Shown: positions 12,059 through 25,300 of the stretch, one piece after another | Position numbering within the stretch: position 1 is the first letter of the stretch | Layout: each line of letters starts with the position of its first letter | Assembly: GCA_947561715.1 (NCBI GenBank) | Contig: OX387202.1 | Location: 5,469,001 to 5,533,000 of the forward strand | DNA from: Ascidia mentula | Taxonomy: Eukaryota > Chordata > Ascidiacea > Phlebobranchia > Ascidiidae | Direction of reading: 5' to 3' | DNA: 64,000 bases | Position numbers and translations under genes: made by a program | Notes under the pieces: model-generated | Seen by the model: only the letters and a program-made list of their open reading frames with translations | Told to the model about the DNA's origin: nothing | The model's database searches: none

Positions 12059-15000
12059 TTATATATTCAACACAGCGTTTCTCACGGAATATTGGCGTCT
12101 TCTCAGTTCTTTTGTGAGCAAATTTTTTCCATAATTAGAAACACCACAATTCGTTAACACCAAACTTTTAATTTTGTGAAAACATTTCAACAACATTTTA
12201 GCTCCTTCATCTCCGAAAATATTTTTCTCCAAGTTGAAATATTCCAACTGCGAATAAAGTCAAGGTAATCAAAAATATTACTTAATAGTTATGACCGGTA
12301 TACATAACTACGAACAAATTTTCGGAGTAAAGTGTTTGCAAATAGTTGGCGAACACTTTTAAGATATATGCTTTCGATTCGATCGTAGAGACAAAAAAAG
12401 AAAAAATCGATATTTCGTAAACGACTTGAAAGGTTTTTGGAAACACACGTGTTTGGAAAATGTTTTGGACATTTTTCGTTGATCGTGTGGAAATTTATGG
12501 GTAATGCAGTGAATACATCAAGGAGAACATTTACGTATGTCCTGCTAACTAAACAGCATTAAGCCAGAAGCGAACATGTTCCGGCAATCGTGAGCTTTGC
12601 TTATTCTGGACAAATTGAACCCTCATTTATTCATGTTCTTCTCTTCTTGTTCATATTGCACTGGGTAGATGTAAGAATATTGCTTTATATTTTTTTGTGC
12701 CTTTGATTAGTATCAATTTTCGTAAAAAACAATATAACAGAATGTATAAAGATTGTGAAAAAATACATACTGGCGTATCTAGTTCCAGTAACGCATCACT
12801 GAGAATTTTAATTCCGTCCTCGGTAATTCCACATGATCCAATCTCCAAAACTTTTACTTTGTTCAAACATCCGCAAATCAGCTTTACTCCTTCATTTCCG
12901 AGGGCATTGCCATTCAAATTGAGGTAACGAAGCTAAATTGGATATGTTTTAGTGTCATTTGCAGAAATCAGTGTCGCAAACGATGAAAATCTAGCTTGGG
13001 AATTCTTGACAGTCGTATGTCAATCTTAATACGGTAGACTGAAGGTAGTCTTGTACAACAAGTTTCGTTAATCGAAACCAAAGCACATTTAAAGTGTTTG
13101 TTTTGAACTTGAATCCTATTGTAAAAACAAATTGATAAATCTAACCACGATGAACAGTGGTTTAAATCAGCTTGTGTCGTGAGACTTAGCGACATTGCGA
13201 CATTGGGTTTCATTATGATGTGCGTGTCACATATATCTTTCAAAAATGTTTTCAGTAAAACGTACAACGATTGTACAGAAGCACACGACATTCAGAAATT
13301 TGTACACGAAATGAGTGAATAATTTTTCAATATTTTTCGTACGTTTGATTATGTAAATTCTACCCAGTTAAGTATAGGAAGCTTTCTCCACAAAAAGATC
13401 GATTAAAGTAAATTTCTCTGCAAATCAATCTGTTATCTACAAAATATTTTGTGATTTATTCTGCTTTCAACTAACCTTACTCTGCATTTTGTTGATTCCT
13501 TTACAAATCCATTTTAGTGAAACAGAGTTCAGGTTGCAGTCATCTAACCACAATGTGAAAGGTTGGCGGATTCTTGGCAGGACATCGAACAGTGAATGGC
13601 ATGCACTCAATGATAAGGGGAATCCCCCCAAATTCAATGTCCCAGGTAGCTTTGGTGCAAGTAAATCCTTTATGTCATCGGAACATTCTTGTAGATCAAT
13701 CAAAAAATCTATAATTAGGAATGTAAAATTAGCGATTAATTGATGGTGACTCTTTTCAAGATCATTTTTAAAATTGCCCCATGGTGAACACATGACAATA
13801 ATTACCGGCTAATATTTTGAATCGTATTATCCGTACTTCTTCCGTAATAAAGTTGACAACTTCGTCATAAAATATTTGTGACTTCCCTGAAAAACAAACA
13901 TTGCTTTACACTTCTCCTATGACATGCGTGTCAACCAATAAGAAGGCGAAGAAATTGATCGGTTACACCAGGAGCGCCCAAACTTTTTTTAAATGAGGGA
14001 AAGTTTTTTCTTGGTAAATTAATATTCTTCGTTTTATTCTCTTTCATCAGATTAAGACCTCTTTTTTCAAAGATCTTTTATTGGGAGTAAAAATGCCTAA
14101 TCCGAACTTTGGCGGGGCATGTGCAGCACAATTTAAAACCACAGTCGCGGGACACATTAAATTCCGCGGCGGACCACATTTGGCCTGCGAGACACAGTTT
14201 TGGACACCCCTGGTTTATATCTATCATCAAATACCTACCAACATGCTTGCCATTTCCTAAAAGTAGGCCGCATAAAAACCGTTTAACCATAGACCAGTGA
14301 TCTTCCTTCACTACATTTTTCACAATTTCCACAAAAGACTCAAGTGGCATGTGCGTTGAAATGTAAATCGCTGCAAAAAATTCTTGGAGCATTTGGTGTT
14401 GAAAGAAAAAAGTCATGTCTCCTTCAAACAGTTTTTGAGCAGGAAATCCTAAGTACTGTGGGGTTTTGATCACAAAATCTTGCACGTCCACATCGTTCAG
14501 ACCAACCTTTGTCAGATCAGCAGTTTCGAATAGAAGTTTTTTATTTTGCATGCCATTATAAGCCATTTTGCCAAGAAGTGCTTTTAACTCATTAATTGGT
14601 CGACCTTGAGCAAAGCGGGAGCGTTCAATTTGAAGAGATACAACGTTAAAGACTTGTACAATGGTTTTTAGACCAATTTTTTTGCACAAGCCAGCACTTA
14701 CAATAAACTGTAGGAGCATGGGATTGTGGCAAAGATCAAACAATTGAGGAGATTTATTATTCATGCTCTCCCACAGCTCATTTGCACTGTTTCCTGCAAA
14801 TGCTTTAAACAACTTTTCCATGTTCTCAGTTGAAAGATCGTGGACATTTATGGTGACATCCGGACGTTGATCAAAGGAAAGTGAAAGAATGGAATGCTGG
14901 CGAGATGTGAAAACTAAGTGGGCTTGTCGGAAAAATTTACCATAGCAAAGATTCGCGATAATCTGCTGAACTGACAAAGGAGTGTCCAAAGATGTGGCCA

Positions 15001-18000
15001 GTGGTTTTATGTTTTTGAGGGTCCAAGCAAATTGATCATATCCATCGAAAACAAAAATGCATTTACTTTGATTATGTATCATCCATTCAAATGCATTGTC
15101 GTGTATATCTTTGTCAAGCTCATTAAACTGATTAGCAAGTAAAAGAGCTTGAAGAGTAAGCCTAAAGCCAGAGGGGTAAGCTAGGTCCATAAAATTGATC
15201 AAAATGACAAACACGTTCATATTTAGTAAAGCTCTGGTCAATCTCTTTGATAAAGTTGTTTTACCCGAGCCCGCCGGACCAATCAAAGCAAGAAAATGAG
15301 TTGTCAAAATAGTAGACAACAAAAATGCAAAATCAATAACTTTGCCATCAAACTTTGTTTTTACTTTCCTTCTTGTGGAAGGAACTAATTTCTTGTTTAG
15401 ATCAGATTCTTGCTTTTCGTAAATATTGGTTTCAAGCAAAGTGGGATGGACCATAGGAATTTCAGCTTCACGTATCTGTTTATCGTGAGGCACAACAACC
15501 GGCTCCAGTTTTTGCAACTGAACTTCCATAATTTTATCGGCAGCTTTTTTAAGGGGATCTGTGAAAATCATACATTTTTAATTATTCTGAATCATTTGTT
15601 TTGCGGTTGCTAGTAGTTTAAACGTATTTTTGTACCTTGTTGGTGTTTGAAGGACTGGGAAAAACTGAGAGCTGGATTTACATTTACGCTATTTTCTTCG
15701 CTTTTGACTTCCCTTGTGTAGTAATGGTAATTCTTTTAGAAAAGTTCAAAAATTATTCAACCCTTGTAACACAGCAGTTAATTAATAGTTTCAAAAAACG
15801 TAGAAACAAAATTTCAGAAAATGGAATGATTGTCTATACTTTTCCTACCTGTGTTACTGTTACTGGGCCTTCTTGATAATTATGAACATCACCCTGCACA
15901 CCAACTACACTGTTGTTTATGTTCGATTGTTGCGCCTGGATTCTCTGAGTTTGATCTGCTGTAATCATATACAGTATTATTAGTAAATATAGGTCGGTAT
16001 TATTAATAAATAGTTCGGTATTGTTAGTAAATAAATCGGTATTGTTAGCAAATAGTTAGATATTGTTAGTAAATAGTTCGGTATTGTTAGCAAAATATTT
16101 CGGTATTGTTAGTAAATAGTTAAATTTTGTTGTCTATATGCCGTTGTCTTTTCTCTGTGCCGCGGTTGCCGCCTCCTATACGCGTGTCGTGTATTGCTCG
16201 ACCTTGTTCACTTTGCGCAACTCCCGCTATAAATCACCAACCGCATTGCTGGTGATACCGACGCTCCAAAACGTTGTTTGGAGGTCACGGCATTTGCGGA
16301 CAATACGTAGCCCTGCTAGGCTACCATGCCTGAGTGTAGTAGGGTGGTGCAACAGGCAGATATACAGTGCGTTCTCGTATTCAAAACGACGGATTTGCTA
16401 TCAGAAAGGCGCAACAATTTAAGCCAACTCGACGCCGCACCGACAAGGCATGTGTAGCAAGGATAGTGACGATAAAGTATCGCCTTATAACATGTGTGAT
16501 CGTCTTTTACTCCCTTTGAAGTTCCAGGAATATATTGTATCGTTTAAGTATAAGTCCATTGGTGGTTTTATGGCCCATCTCTCCTCTACACAACAGCACC
16601 AAAATTAGCTGCTGAAAATCTTACGCAACCCCATGAGCTGTTCACAAGATCTTCCGGGTACTCAACAAGTCCTTGCTGTGTACAATCTCATCCAGAAGCA
16701 ATAGTTTATTTTACTCTGGAGAATATTAGGTTCCTATATAAGTCATAAGACCCAGCAACGGTCATTGTGAAACAAGCTGAACAGTCGCCAGATGCATTAT
16801 TGCAGAGGGCCCTGAAAACAAGATTTCTTTGGTTTAATTGCCATACAGGTCCGCCACTTACGACTACAGAGCTGTTACACATCTGAAGTTTAGAAGTGGA
16901 AGCGTGGTGGCTGATGTTTTACGGCCACTGCTCGGTGCAGACTATCTTCGCGCTAATCGCCTGTTGGTCGACAGCTTCGCACTCTCGAATCGTGCTTTGC
17001 CATAACGAGAATTTGTTGGAGAAGTTTCCATTGGTAAAAGTACCTAGTTTTATGATTCTTTGCATAAGCATGGTGTTCAGCACCACATTTGCCAACATCA
17101 TGAAACACCACTGTACGGTTCCTTAGCGGACAAACCGAAACAATTTCTGTGGTCGGTCAACTGCAAAAGGCTTCAAAAAGGATAAAGACGCTCTCGCCAA
17201 TGCTACGTTATTGCGCCATCCACAGTGGAGAAGTCTGCATCGCGCTCACGGTAGATCAGTCCGCTGTGGGTGCAGTCCTTGAACAATTTTCCGACGGTCA
17301 TTGGGCCCCACTTGCTTTTTTCAGCCGTCAGTTGAGAAATCCGAAAACGAAGTACAGCGCCTTTGACCGCGAGCTTAAGCTGCGTTGCACATGGCACTTC
17401 TGTAGTTTCTGGAAGGGCGCAAGTTTACTGCGTGCACCGACCACAAACCCCTCACGTTTGCATTCAAGAAGGCTGCCAACCCTTGGTTTGTTCGCCAGCA
17501 ACGTCAACTCTCTTCTATTTCAGAGGTGTCAAACAAGCCTCTTCTGCTGAAGATTGTCCTGTTCATGATGGCACTCTACCGCCAGGTTTTGCCGTCATTG
17601 CGGGATACCCTACAACGAATTTTGCCGCAGCCGATTGCACGTCGTAGTAACCTTCGCGCGTCGGTCCCTTCATCATTGAAGCCCAGCCTATATGTATTTG
17701 TTCGCCGCGACGTTCACATCTCTATTGACCAGGCCATGCAATGACCCGAACATGGTTCTTGAATCCTCAAAACGTTCACATAGGATATGGGAGGTCGTCC
17801 TCAAACGATTTCGATCAATCATCTCAATCCGGCCCATGTTGACTCAACGATGCCAGTTCCGGTTGTGGTACCTTCAGAGAGAGGAAGTCCACGACGCAAC
17901 GTACGACCCCAGCAACGTTATCAGCATAAAACTTGCCCGATTCAGGTGGGTGGTCCTATCGCCATCGCACTATTCGTCCGCCTTTTCTTTGTGTCGCGGT

Positions 18001-18872
18001 TGCCGCTTTTAGTACGCGTGTTTTATATTATTCGACCTTGTTTACTTCGAGCAACTCCCTCGATAAAGGACGTTTGAAGCGGGTTCGCGGCACGCTTCTT
18101 ACCCGCTTCCCGCCATTATCGGAAAATCGATACGCATCACAGCCCAAGCTAGTTCGGAAGCGGTATCGGCGAACTAGCTAATAGGGGAGGGTTTGGAAGC
18201 TAGTTGAGCGAACTAGCTTCTTTTTTTGTTTATCAGCTGATCGAAAAATATGACGGCCAAGTCAAGCTTGGTTAGGTTTCCATCACGAATTTGTAATGTA
18301 GTTGAATATTTAATGAGGTTTTATACTTTTTTTCTAAATTTTGAATAAAAAAACTAATTTAAATCTAAGTAAAATGGGCTGTGACTTGGACATTTAGAAT
18401 GAATCATCTGAAGACAATCAACTGCAAAAGAATGCTATGATAAAAAGACTATTTTTATGAAGTCTGTGATGCGTTGCTATGTTTTTGTGTTTCACAACTT
18501 CTCTAGCACACATACAAAACAATTCAATTACCGCTTTTGAAATAGTGCTTTTCATTAACTATTATATATGTCCAAAAGCAAGCAAAAGGAGTTCATAAAA
18601 AGTATTGAACAAATATCTTGGTGATAAATTACAGTAAAGCACCACGAAGCTCGCTCGTTATGTTTGTTTTTCACGGTTTAACAGTGCAAGCTCGCTCGCA
18701 AGCCATTTTATGTAAACAGCAAGTCAGTGACAAATAAAGCATCATGTTCTAGTGCTTTCACCAAAAAATGCACCCAGTAATTAATGTTTCACTCACCTGA
18801 AGATTTTTGTTGCAGTGGAGCATCACTTTCAGAAGATGATTGAAAATCAGACAACATTTTACCACTTTCCAT
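12059..18872 (-). CDS. NACHT-LRR (NLR-type) gene, eight-exon model
   Basis: Exons in order: 18797-18872, 15849-15958, 15636-15654, 14239-15558, 13806-13886, 13476-13708, 12771-12932 and 12059-12247. Their sum is 2190 bases, in phase throughout, giving about 729 residues. The main exon carries a NACHT ATPase: Walker A GPAGSGKTTL, Walker B CIFVFDGYDQ and sensor-like HLVFTSR, followed by a helical region. The last three exons carry ribonuclease-inhibitor type leucine-rich repeats (LRYLNLNGNALGNEGVKL; LEYFNLEKN). The N-terminal exons give a Ser-rich start and a Gln/Asn-rich segment (VVGVQGDVHNYQ). No death, CARD or pyrin domain was recognised. Exon 3 is a proposed 19-base micro-exon needed to keep phase and is the least certain part. 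By family knowledge this would be a cytoplasmic innate sensor. Intron 1 holds a Gypsy fossil, and the intron between exons 4 and 5 holds a hAT-type element. Confidence 0.85.
13969..14212. mobile_element. hAT-type non-autonomous element in an NLR intron
   Basis: The left end reads CAGGAGCGCCCAAACTTTTT. The right end is the complement of CAGGGGTGTCCAAAACTG. This CAGGGGTGTCCAAACT-type tip is a widespread hAT signature. The flanking 8-mers (GGTTACAC, GTTTATAT) match at only 5 of 8 positions, so the insertion is old. It lies wholly inside the intron between the NACHT exon and the next exon. Confidence 0.72.
15974..16120. repeat. Minisatellite, about 21-24-bp unit
   Basis: About seven degenerate head-to-tail units around CGGTATTGTTAGTAAATAGTT lie in the first intron of the NLR gene, immediately before the Gypsy fossil. 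Confidence 0.85.
16130..18180 (+). mobile_element. Ty3/Gypsy LTR retrotransposon fossil
   Basis: Parts recognisable on the plus strand are a protease-end remnant (LLGADYLRANRLLVD) near 16925 and an RNase H remnant with WAPLAFFSRQL near 17300. Related end repeats lie at about 16139-16230 and 17965-18060 (both contain CGCGGTTGCCGC and a CGACCTTGTT block). It is internally reduced and clearly broken in many places. Strong divergence between the end repeats makes it old. It lies antisense within the first intron of the NLR gene. Confidence 0.7.
16640..16880. repeat. Dispersed repeat copy 1 (partner at 19850)
   Basis: Shares ACAAGATCTTCCGG, CCTTGCTGTGTAC, GAAACAAGCTGAACAG-type and CCTGAAAACAAGATTTCTT blocks with 19850-20090 in the same order and orientation. 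This copy lies within the Gypsy fossil span. Confidence 0.7.
18196..18220. repeat. Perfect 10-bp hairpin followed by a T run
   Basis: GAAGCTAGTT, five-base loop, AACTAGCTTC, then eight T. It sits beside the right end of the Gypsy fossil and may mark the element's edge. A function in transcription ending is not supported. Confidence 0.6.
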
Positions 18873-19849
18873 TCGGTATCAAAAATATCTATTACGTATT
18901 ACATCTGTTTAACAGAATTTAAAAATAAAGTTTCGAAGTAAAAGAACTTGTACAGATGTCCAATGCGGGTTGACGGCACCATTCTTGCAAACTTCTTAAA
19001 ACTGAAACACTAATAACTATTTATTTTTGCTGTTAGTTGTCACCAATTAACTTGCCACGAAACATATCAACACATGTGTATCTCTCCAGTTACAATAAAG
19101 CACTTTGCGACCTGAAATCTCTTCCGCGCTGTTCAAAAAAACATTTCTGATCAATCTGCTTTCCTAAAGGTTGAGGTTGACTGAGTTGGTGAAGAAAACA
19201 GAGGTGTGGTCAAGATAATAAAGAGAGAAGCAAGAGCGCTCCACAGCTGCTCATAACCCTAGCTCGATGCTGTCGTTAATAGCAAGCACAACGTTCGTTG
19301 TTTACCCAAAATGCTTCTTTTTTCCACAAATCTGAATCGTAAAAGCTTCGGTTTGATGTTTGATCAAATACAGGACCCTGGCATGAATAAAACAACAAGT
19401 TTAAGCAACCGACTGAAAGACTTGAAGAGAAGTATATTTACTCAAGCGCACGAGCGTTCATGGCAAGCAAACAAACCCGCAGCGATTTGAGAAGACTTAA
19501 TGGCGACATAAAAACTTTATCTTGACAGATGTCCTTCGGGCAAGGGGCATTGTCTATTTGTGTCTGGACAACGAACGAAAGCGATCAGGATAAACTTTAG
19601 CTGTATAGTCGCTCGCTATGGTTTGCCAGCGACCGTTTCAATTTATGACCATACTTGCAGAGGGTGAAATATTGCTGTAATTCCGTGGTAGTGAAAATCC
19701 TTTGATTTTTTTATGTTTTATTTTCACCATTTCTTCGTTGCTGCATCAAAATCGTATTCTAAGTTAGTTTCAAGAATTTGTGGGTATTCTAAGTTAGTTG
19801 CTAAATAATTGCCTAAGCAGCTCCCCGGGACTGTTTATGCCCTCCAATA
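18873..19849. other. Upstream region of the NLR gene
   Basis: It presumably contains the NLR promoter and leader on the minus strand. No TATA box or other exon could be fixed. Confidence 0.4.
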
Positions 19850-20090
19850 GGTCACAAGATCTTCCGGGAGGTCTACAAATCCTTGCTGTGTACTGTCTCA
19901 TTTTGGTGCAGTAATTATTTTTTTGTAACTAATCAGGTCTCTATGTATACGTCACAAGACGTAGCAATGGTGAATTGCAAAGAAGCTGAACAGCAAGTTC
20001 AAGATTGTGAATATATAACAGGGGCCTTGAAAACAAGATTTCTTGGTTTAATTACCCTATATAGGTCCTTTATTCAGCTGCAAATGCTTT
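19850..20090. repeat. Dispersed repeat copy 2 (partner at 16640)
   Basis: Same block order as 16640-16880, diverged by many substitutions and small indels. No coding sequence. Confidence 0.7.
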
Positions 20091-20099
20091 AAATGTTAG

Positions 20100-21385
20100 G
20101 TCACGTGACATGGCTACAACAGCGACACATAGTAGAAAAAAGATAATATTGTACAGTTACAGTTGGGGCATGCCATTTTTCACTCCAAAACTCACCACCA
20201 GTTGTATGGACACTTTGCAATATAAGATATGTGTCGGATGACAAAAGTATTTAGTATACTAATCTAATAAACTCATAGCATGATTACACATGTTTCCGAA
20301 TAAAACAAAGCGTAGTAAATGTGGAATATGCCTGAAAGTTTAATTTGAGGGAAGCTCGTGTTACAATAAAGTATCCCAAGTGGTGGAACCATACTAGAAA
20401 TTGGCCAAGCAGAATCAAGTAGGTGAAACAACATAGAACTAATGCAAGGAGTTTTTGGAACGGAGTGTATTAAAAAGATGCAATTATCAAAGTAGAGTGG
20501 GGAATTTTCAAGCAGTAAGTGGAATAGGTCTATCTGTGTGTCTTCTTGGTGCGCTTTGTAAGTATGCAGTTTGTTAAGGCCTAATTTTGGCCTTGCAGAT
20601 GTCAATTACGCACGAAAAACATGCGAACTTTTGGTAACAAGACCTAATGCGAAACACAGCGAAAACGATCATTTTGTTTACAGGAGGTTAAGTATATCAA
20701 CGTTGTGACTGATATAGTAGGTAGAGTACACAGTCAAACGTTTCTATATAGATAACGAATTAGACATAAGCATAAAACCAACTGCATAGACACGCTAAGC
20801 TGCATTGATCAGCCATCGGTAAGCAGCCGAAAGAAATTATATTACTGTCTCTACTTTGTTTATACTATTGTGACGCGGGGCCCAACGGCACCTATGGGTG
20901 AGCATTTGCTTGATCGTATTGTTTCCACCAAGTTTTCTCGGTAAACTTGCACCTAATTTGGTGCCCAACGGATGACGGCGATTTCATAGTCACCACAAAG
21001 TGGAAGTCTTTGCCTGGACGTATGCTCGGCAAAGCCATCTAGAAAAGTCACACCAAGCTGCTTTTAATGTGAGACAAATTTAGGTATTCTCCATTAAATC
21101 AAATTGTTTACTCTTTTAACCGCGTCTCTAGCGCGCTTACGGTTTCACCGCTCCACCACAGTCCTTACAAAACAATTTTTTTAGTAAATTAACAGATACA
21201 AATTTCGTAACAACGCACACTTGCATTTTCAAATCAAAATATCATTTTGAATTTTGTTTATTTTGAAAACAAAATTTTAGTTTCGGAAACAAAATTCTGA
21301 TCGATTTGACTAATCATTTCAATGTTCCAATTAATAGCAAATCGTGACTCACCTACCTGGTCGTCAAATAAGTGCTCAGTGTTTA
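20100..21385. other. Intergenic, no gene seen
   Basis: No exon or RNA gene recognised. The phrase GCCCAACGG occurs twice (near 20881 and 20964) in a GC-richer patch that may be repeat-derived. Confidence 0.5.
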
Positions 21386-21999
21386 CGATAAACCCCTCTG
21401 GACTTGCGTAATTCTCTAGTGCCACCATGCGAAAAATTAGGTGAACTAAAACAAAATTTTAAAACTAAAATGTTATCGCACTGCCTGAGTGTTTGCCTCT
21501 AGTTTAGCGTTACACTGACACAGCAGCATAATTTGTTAAGGGTTTAAAAATGATTGTAAAAACCGTGATACTTGATCTGAACTCCGACCGTCGCTGTCAT
21601 ATGAAACTTTGGTCACGAATTCGCCTTCAACATGTGGAACTGATTACATGAAAAATTATCAGTACCGCTGGCTATTGGAATAATTTTGTGCAGACTAATA
21701 TGGTTTAAAATTTAAGCAAATTTCTGCTTATTAGCCCTGGATAAAACTAATGATATTCCCTCCACTTCTTTTCAAACTACGCATGAATCAATAAAAGCAA
21801 TAATTCCTGCAGTTGTCAAAACGACTGCAATAAAACAATTCTAATCAATAGAAGTAGTCATTGGTTCATTGTTTATTTTTATTACGATCGCCATAATCAG
21901 TGTAGTTACGAAAATAGTTGCTTGTTTACAATACAAGCCTAATTATGTGTGAAAAAAGCCAAGCCTAATTATGTTTATTATTTGAAACGTTTTGTCAAC
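21386..21999. repeat. Left 0.6-kb direct repeat flanking the LINE
   Basis: Matches 27895-28492 with roughly 4% substitutions plus indels. It ends GTCAACATAT exactly where the LINE poly-T begins. It belongs to the dispersed repeat also seen at 7850-8830. Confidence 0.85.
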
Positions 22000-22019
22000 A
22001 TATTTTTTTTTTTTTTTTC

Positions 22020-22200
22020 AGGTACGTGATAAAGCAATGTCGAGCATTAACATTAACAGGCGATAGAAACAACAAGTACAGGTGTGTAATAAAGAAATAT
22101 CGTTAACGAACGTTAACAAAAAATAAACAACAACACAACGAGTGCATGTACGTAGTAAAGAAAAGTCGAACATTAACAGGAGATAACAATAACACAACAA
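22020..22200. repeat. Degenerate 60-bp tandem repeats in the LINE 3' end
   Basis: About three units share (G)TACGTGATAAAG / GTGTGTAATAAAG / GTACGTAGTAAAG followed by a TCGA-CATTAACAGG-type block and an AAC-rich stretch. They lie between ORF2 and the tail. Confidence 0.7.
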
Positions 22201-22363
22201 TATACAAGAAACAAGAAAGAAAAAGGGGTATCGATCATTAAGGAAATTCGCGATGACACAACAAATACGGGTACACAAAAAAAAAGTTGACGGGTACTGA
22301 CACAAGGTGGTCAAATGGCTCTTACAATAAGGTCCGCAAGTGGGCGCTGAGGCGAGATTTTGT

Positions 22364-25300
22364 TCATTTTGCCGGGAGAGTAGTTTTCATGTAGTTACAA
22401 TTAACAATTTTTACAATATACAATACAAAAGAAAACAGGGAGGTGTAATTTTGGGGTGTCATCCGGGAGAGGGCGGTAGAGCACGGTTTTTGCGATTCAT
22501 TGGTTGGGTATGGCGTTACAACATCAGCCAAGACTTCCTCGAGAAAAGGGTTGCCCCTGTTCCGTTGGATAGCTAGCTTAAAGTGTACAGAGGTTTTGAA
22601 GGATGATACCAAATGCCGGGAAATGTCGTTGATGGGTCGTATGTCGTGTTTAATTCTGTTCCGTGTTTTCCAAATAGTGTGTGTAAGTGAGGTGTTAAGG
22701 AATGCTGCTAATGTTTTTGTGTATGGTGTTGTGTTATGAAGTTGAGGAAAGACGATGTGTAAAGGTGTATCAAATAGAGAAGAGTTTGAGTTAGTTAAAG
22801 TTCGGAAAATATTTTTAATTTGGGTGAGAAGAGGTTGAATGGAGCGACAGTTGTGAAAAAGGTGAGAGAAAGTTTCTAATGAGGAATTACAAAGGTAGCA
22901 GTGGGGTTCTTGATCCAGGGCAAGATAGGTTCGTTGGCATTTTAGCGGAAGAATTTTAAGGGTAAGGCGATAATTAAAAGTTTTAAGGTAGTTGGGGAAG
23001 ATAGGGTGGTGGATTTGGGACCAGTCGTTGAAATGATGGGGTGTGGTGGATTCGTCCACGATACGGTGATAGAGGGGCTTTAGTTTATGGGTCATGAGTT
23101 CAGTTTCGGTAAGGTTTAAAGATTTGAGGAGGTTTAGAATATATAGATAGTGGGGAGAAGGTGTTGTTGCGTGTGGTAGGTAATTTCTAGTACGAAGGTT
23201 GAAAAGTTTGCTGAGGGGGAGTCCAAGATTATATTCTATGAAGGAAAGTTGCGGAGTAGTTGGGGAATCCAAAAGGCGGTGATTGTAATATTGTTTGATA
23301 GAATAGAGAAGTGATAGGTCAGCGTAGAGGGGAATGTTTGCCGCGCCGTAACCACCATGGTTACGACGGGCTGCCAGGATGTTAATTGACAAGGTTGGAT
23401 TATTTGGGCCGACGACGAACTTTACCACAATGCTGTCGATCCGTTCTCGTTGCTGGGGTGGTAAGGAGTAAGTTTTAGCAAGGTATGAAATTTGGGGTAA
23501 AAGTATAGTTTTTGAAAGGATGCATTTAGAGTCAAAAGTAAGAAAAGGGTTGCTGATAGATCTGGCGCGGGATTGTAAAGAGGTGATTGCTTTGTGCCAT
23601 GTCGCGGTGATGTCTGATGGTGCGCCTATTGGGGTATTTAACGGGCTTATCGATTTAGGGTTCCACTTTATATTACACAAGGTTGGGTCGTCAAGGGGAG
23701 GTCGAAGGATGGCAATCGCTTCGGTTTTGGTGGGGTTGAGTTTTAAACCAGAAAATTTAGCAAAATTGTCAATGAGACCGAGGGCTTTGGTGAGGGAGTG
23801 CCGATGAGCCACCACTAGGGTGACGTCATCGGCGTAAGCGATTGCCTTGGGTGTGTTGCGGCATGGCACCGGGGTTGAAGTGATAGCAGGGTTGTTTTGA
23901 AGGGCAACGAGAAGCGGATCTAGGGCAATCAGGAAGAGGTTCAGACTAAGGGGGTCACCTTGTCTGATACCTCTCCTGATCGGAAAGTCCGTTGTGGCAA
24001 AGCCGTTTACGAAGGCCCGGGAGTTGGCGCTAGAGTGAAGGGCAGAAAGGTAATTAGTAAAGCAAGTGGGAAAGCGTTTAAGATTTAACTGAAGAAGTAA
24101 CCAGGAGAATGAAACAGAATCGAAGGCTTTTTGAAAATCTAGGGAAATGAAGAAAGTGTCCGAATTGATGGAGGATGCGTGGTGGTGAAGATCGCGTAAG
24201 AGTGAAGTTGCGTCGGATGTGGATGAGCCGGGGGTAGCGAATTGGTTTGAAGAAAGAATTTTGGGAATAAAGGGTTTGAGTCTTAGGTTCAAAAGTTTGT
24301 GGAGAATTTTAAGATCAGTATTTAACAGAGAAATGGGTCTATAATTATTAAGGAGAGTGGGGTCATTTTTCTTGAAAATTAGGGTAAGATGGCCAAGGTT
24401 AAATTCTGTTGGGGTGTAGGAATTGAAATATGCGTAGTTGAGAGCTTGGGTGAGGTCGGCCCCGATGAGGTCCCAGTAAAGCGAGTAAAACTCGATGCTG
24501 AGACCGTCGGGGCCGGGGGTTTTGCCTGAAGGAAAAAGGGAAAGTGTTTTTCTTACTTCGTGCAGTGTGATGGGGTTCGATAAGGTTGTAAGGGGTTTTA
24601 ACAAATAAATTAGAAGGGTCGGGTAATGGAAGGTGTTGATCAGAATAAAGAGTTTCAAAGAATTGCCGGGTGTGGGAAAGAAGTTCCTTGGGGGTAAAAA
24701 GAGGGAGACCATGAGTGTCTTGAAGCTCGAGTATAGGACTGTGAAGGCGTGAGGGGAGCAATTGGGAGTAAAGGAGTTTATCAGTTATATTCTTAAAGTG
24801 GGCGTCGGAGGAAAGAGATTTTAGAATTAAAGAACGGGATTTAGAAAGGTAAAGAGAGTTTAGGTTTTTTTTGATAGATTGGAAAGTACGGAAGTTATCG
24901 GGAGAGGGATTGTCGTTGAGAATTTGGCGGGCGGTGTCGAGTTGTTGCTGTAAGGTGTAGGTTTGGTCGCGGGATTCTTGAGCCAGGCGTTTGGAGTGGG
25001 ATTTTATCAATGATTTAAATTTAAATTTAAGAGTTTTTAAGAGTTTAAGAGTCAAAAAGTCCATGGGGTTAGAGTGGAAAGGAGCGAGAGTTTGCCAAAG
25101 AGGGTAATAGCGGTGAAAATCGAGGCGAAAAAGAGGGTCGTTAAGGGTTTTAGTGTTGTTCTTCCAGGTACCTCGTCCCCTGGTTGGGGCAGAGATAAGG
25201 TTGACGGAAACCGAAACTGAATCATGATCCGAAAAAGGGCATGGGATGAATAAATGTTTGCTGGGGATTAACGAAGAGGAAAGATAAATTCTATCAATTC

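Noticed and set aside
12968-13291. 107-residue minus-strand frame in the NLR gene
   Set aside because: It lies in an intron between two leucine-rich-repeat exons, has no LRR pattern and would break the phase of the model.
20870-21000. GCCCAACGG motif resembling a retroelement primer-binding region
   Set aside because: No neighbouring end repeat or coding remnant was found, so no element was called.
23520-23807. Plus-strand open frames across the LINE (also 26589-26981)
   Set aside because: They lie opposite the reverse transcriptase and ORF1 frames and show no domain of their own.
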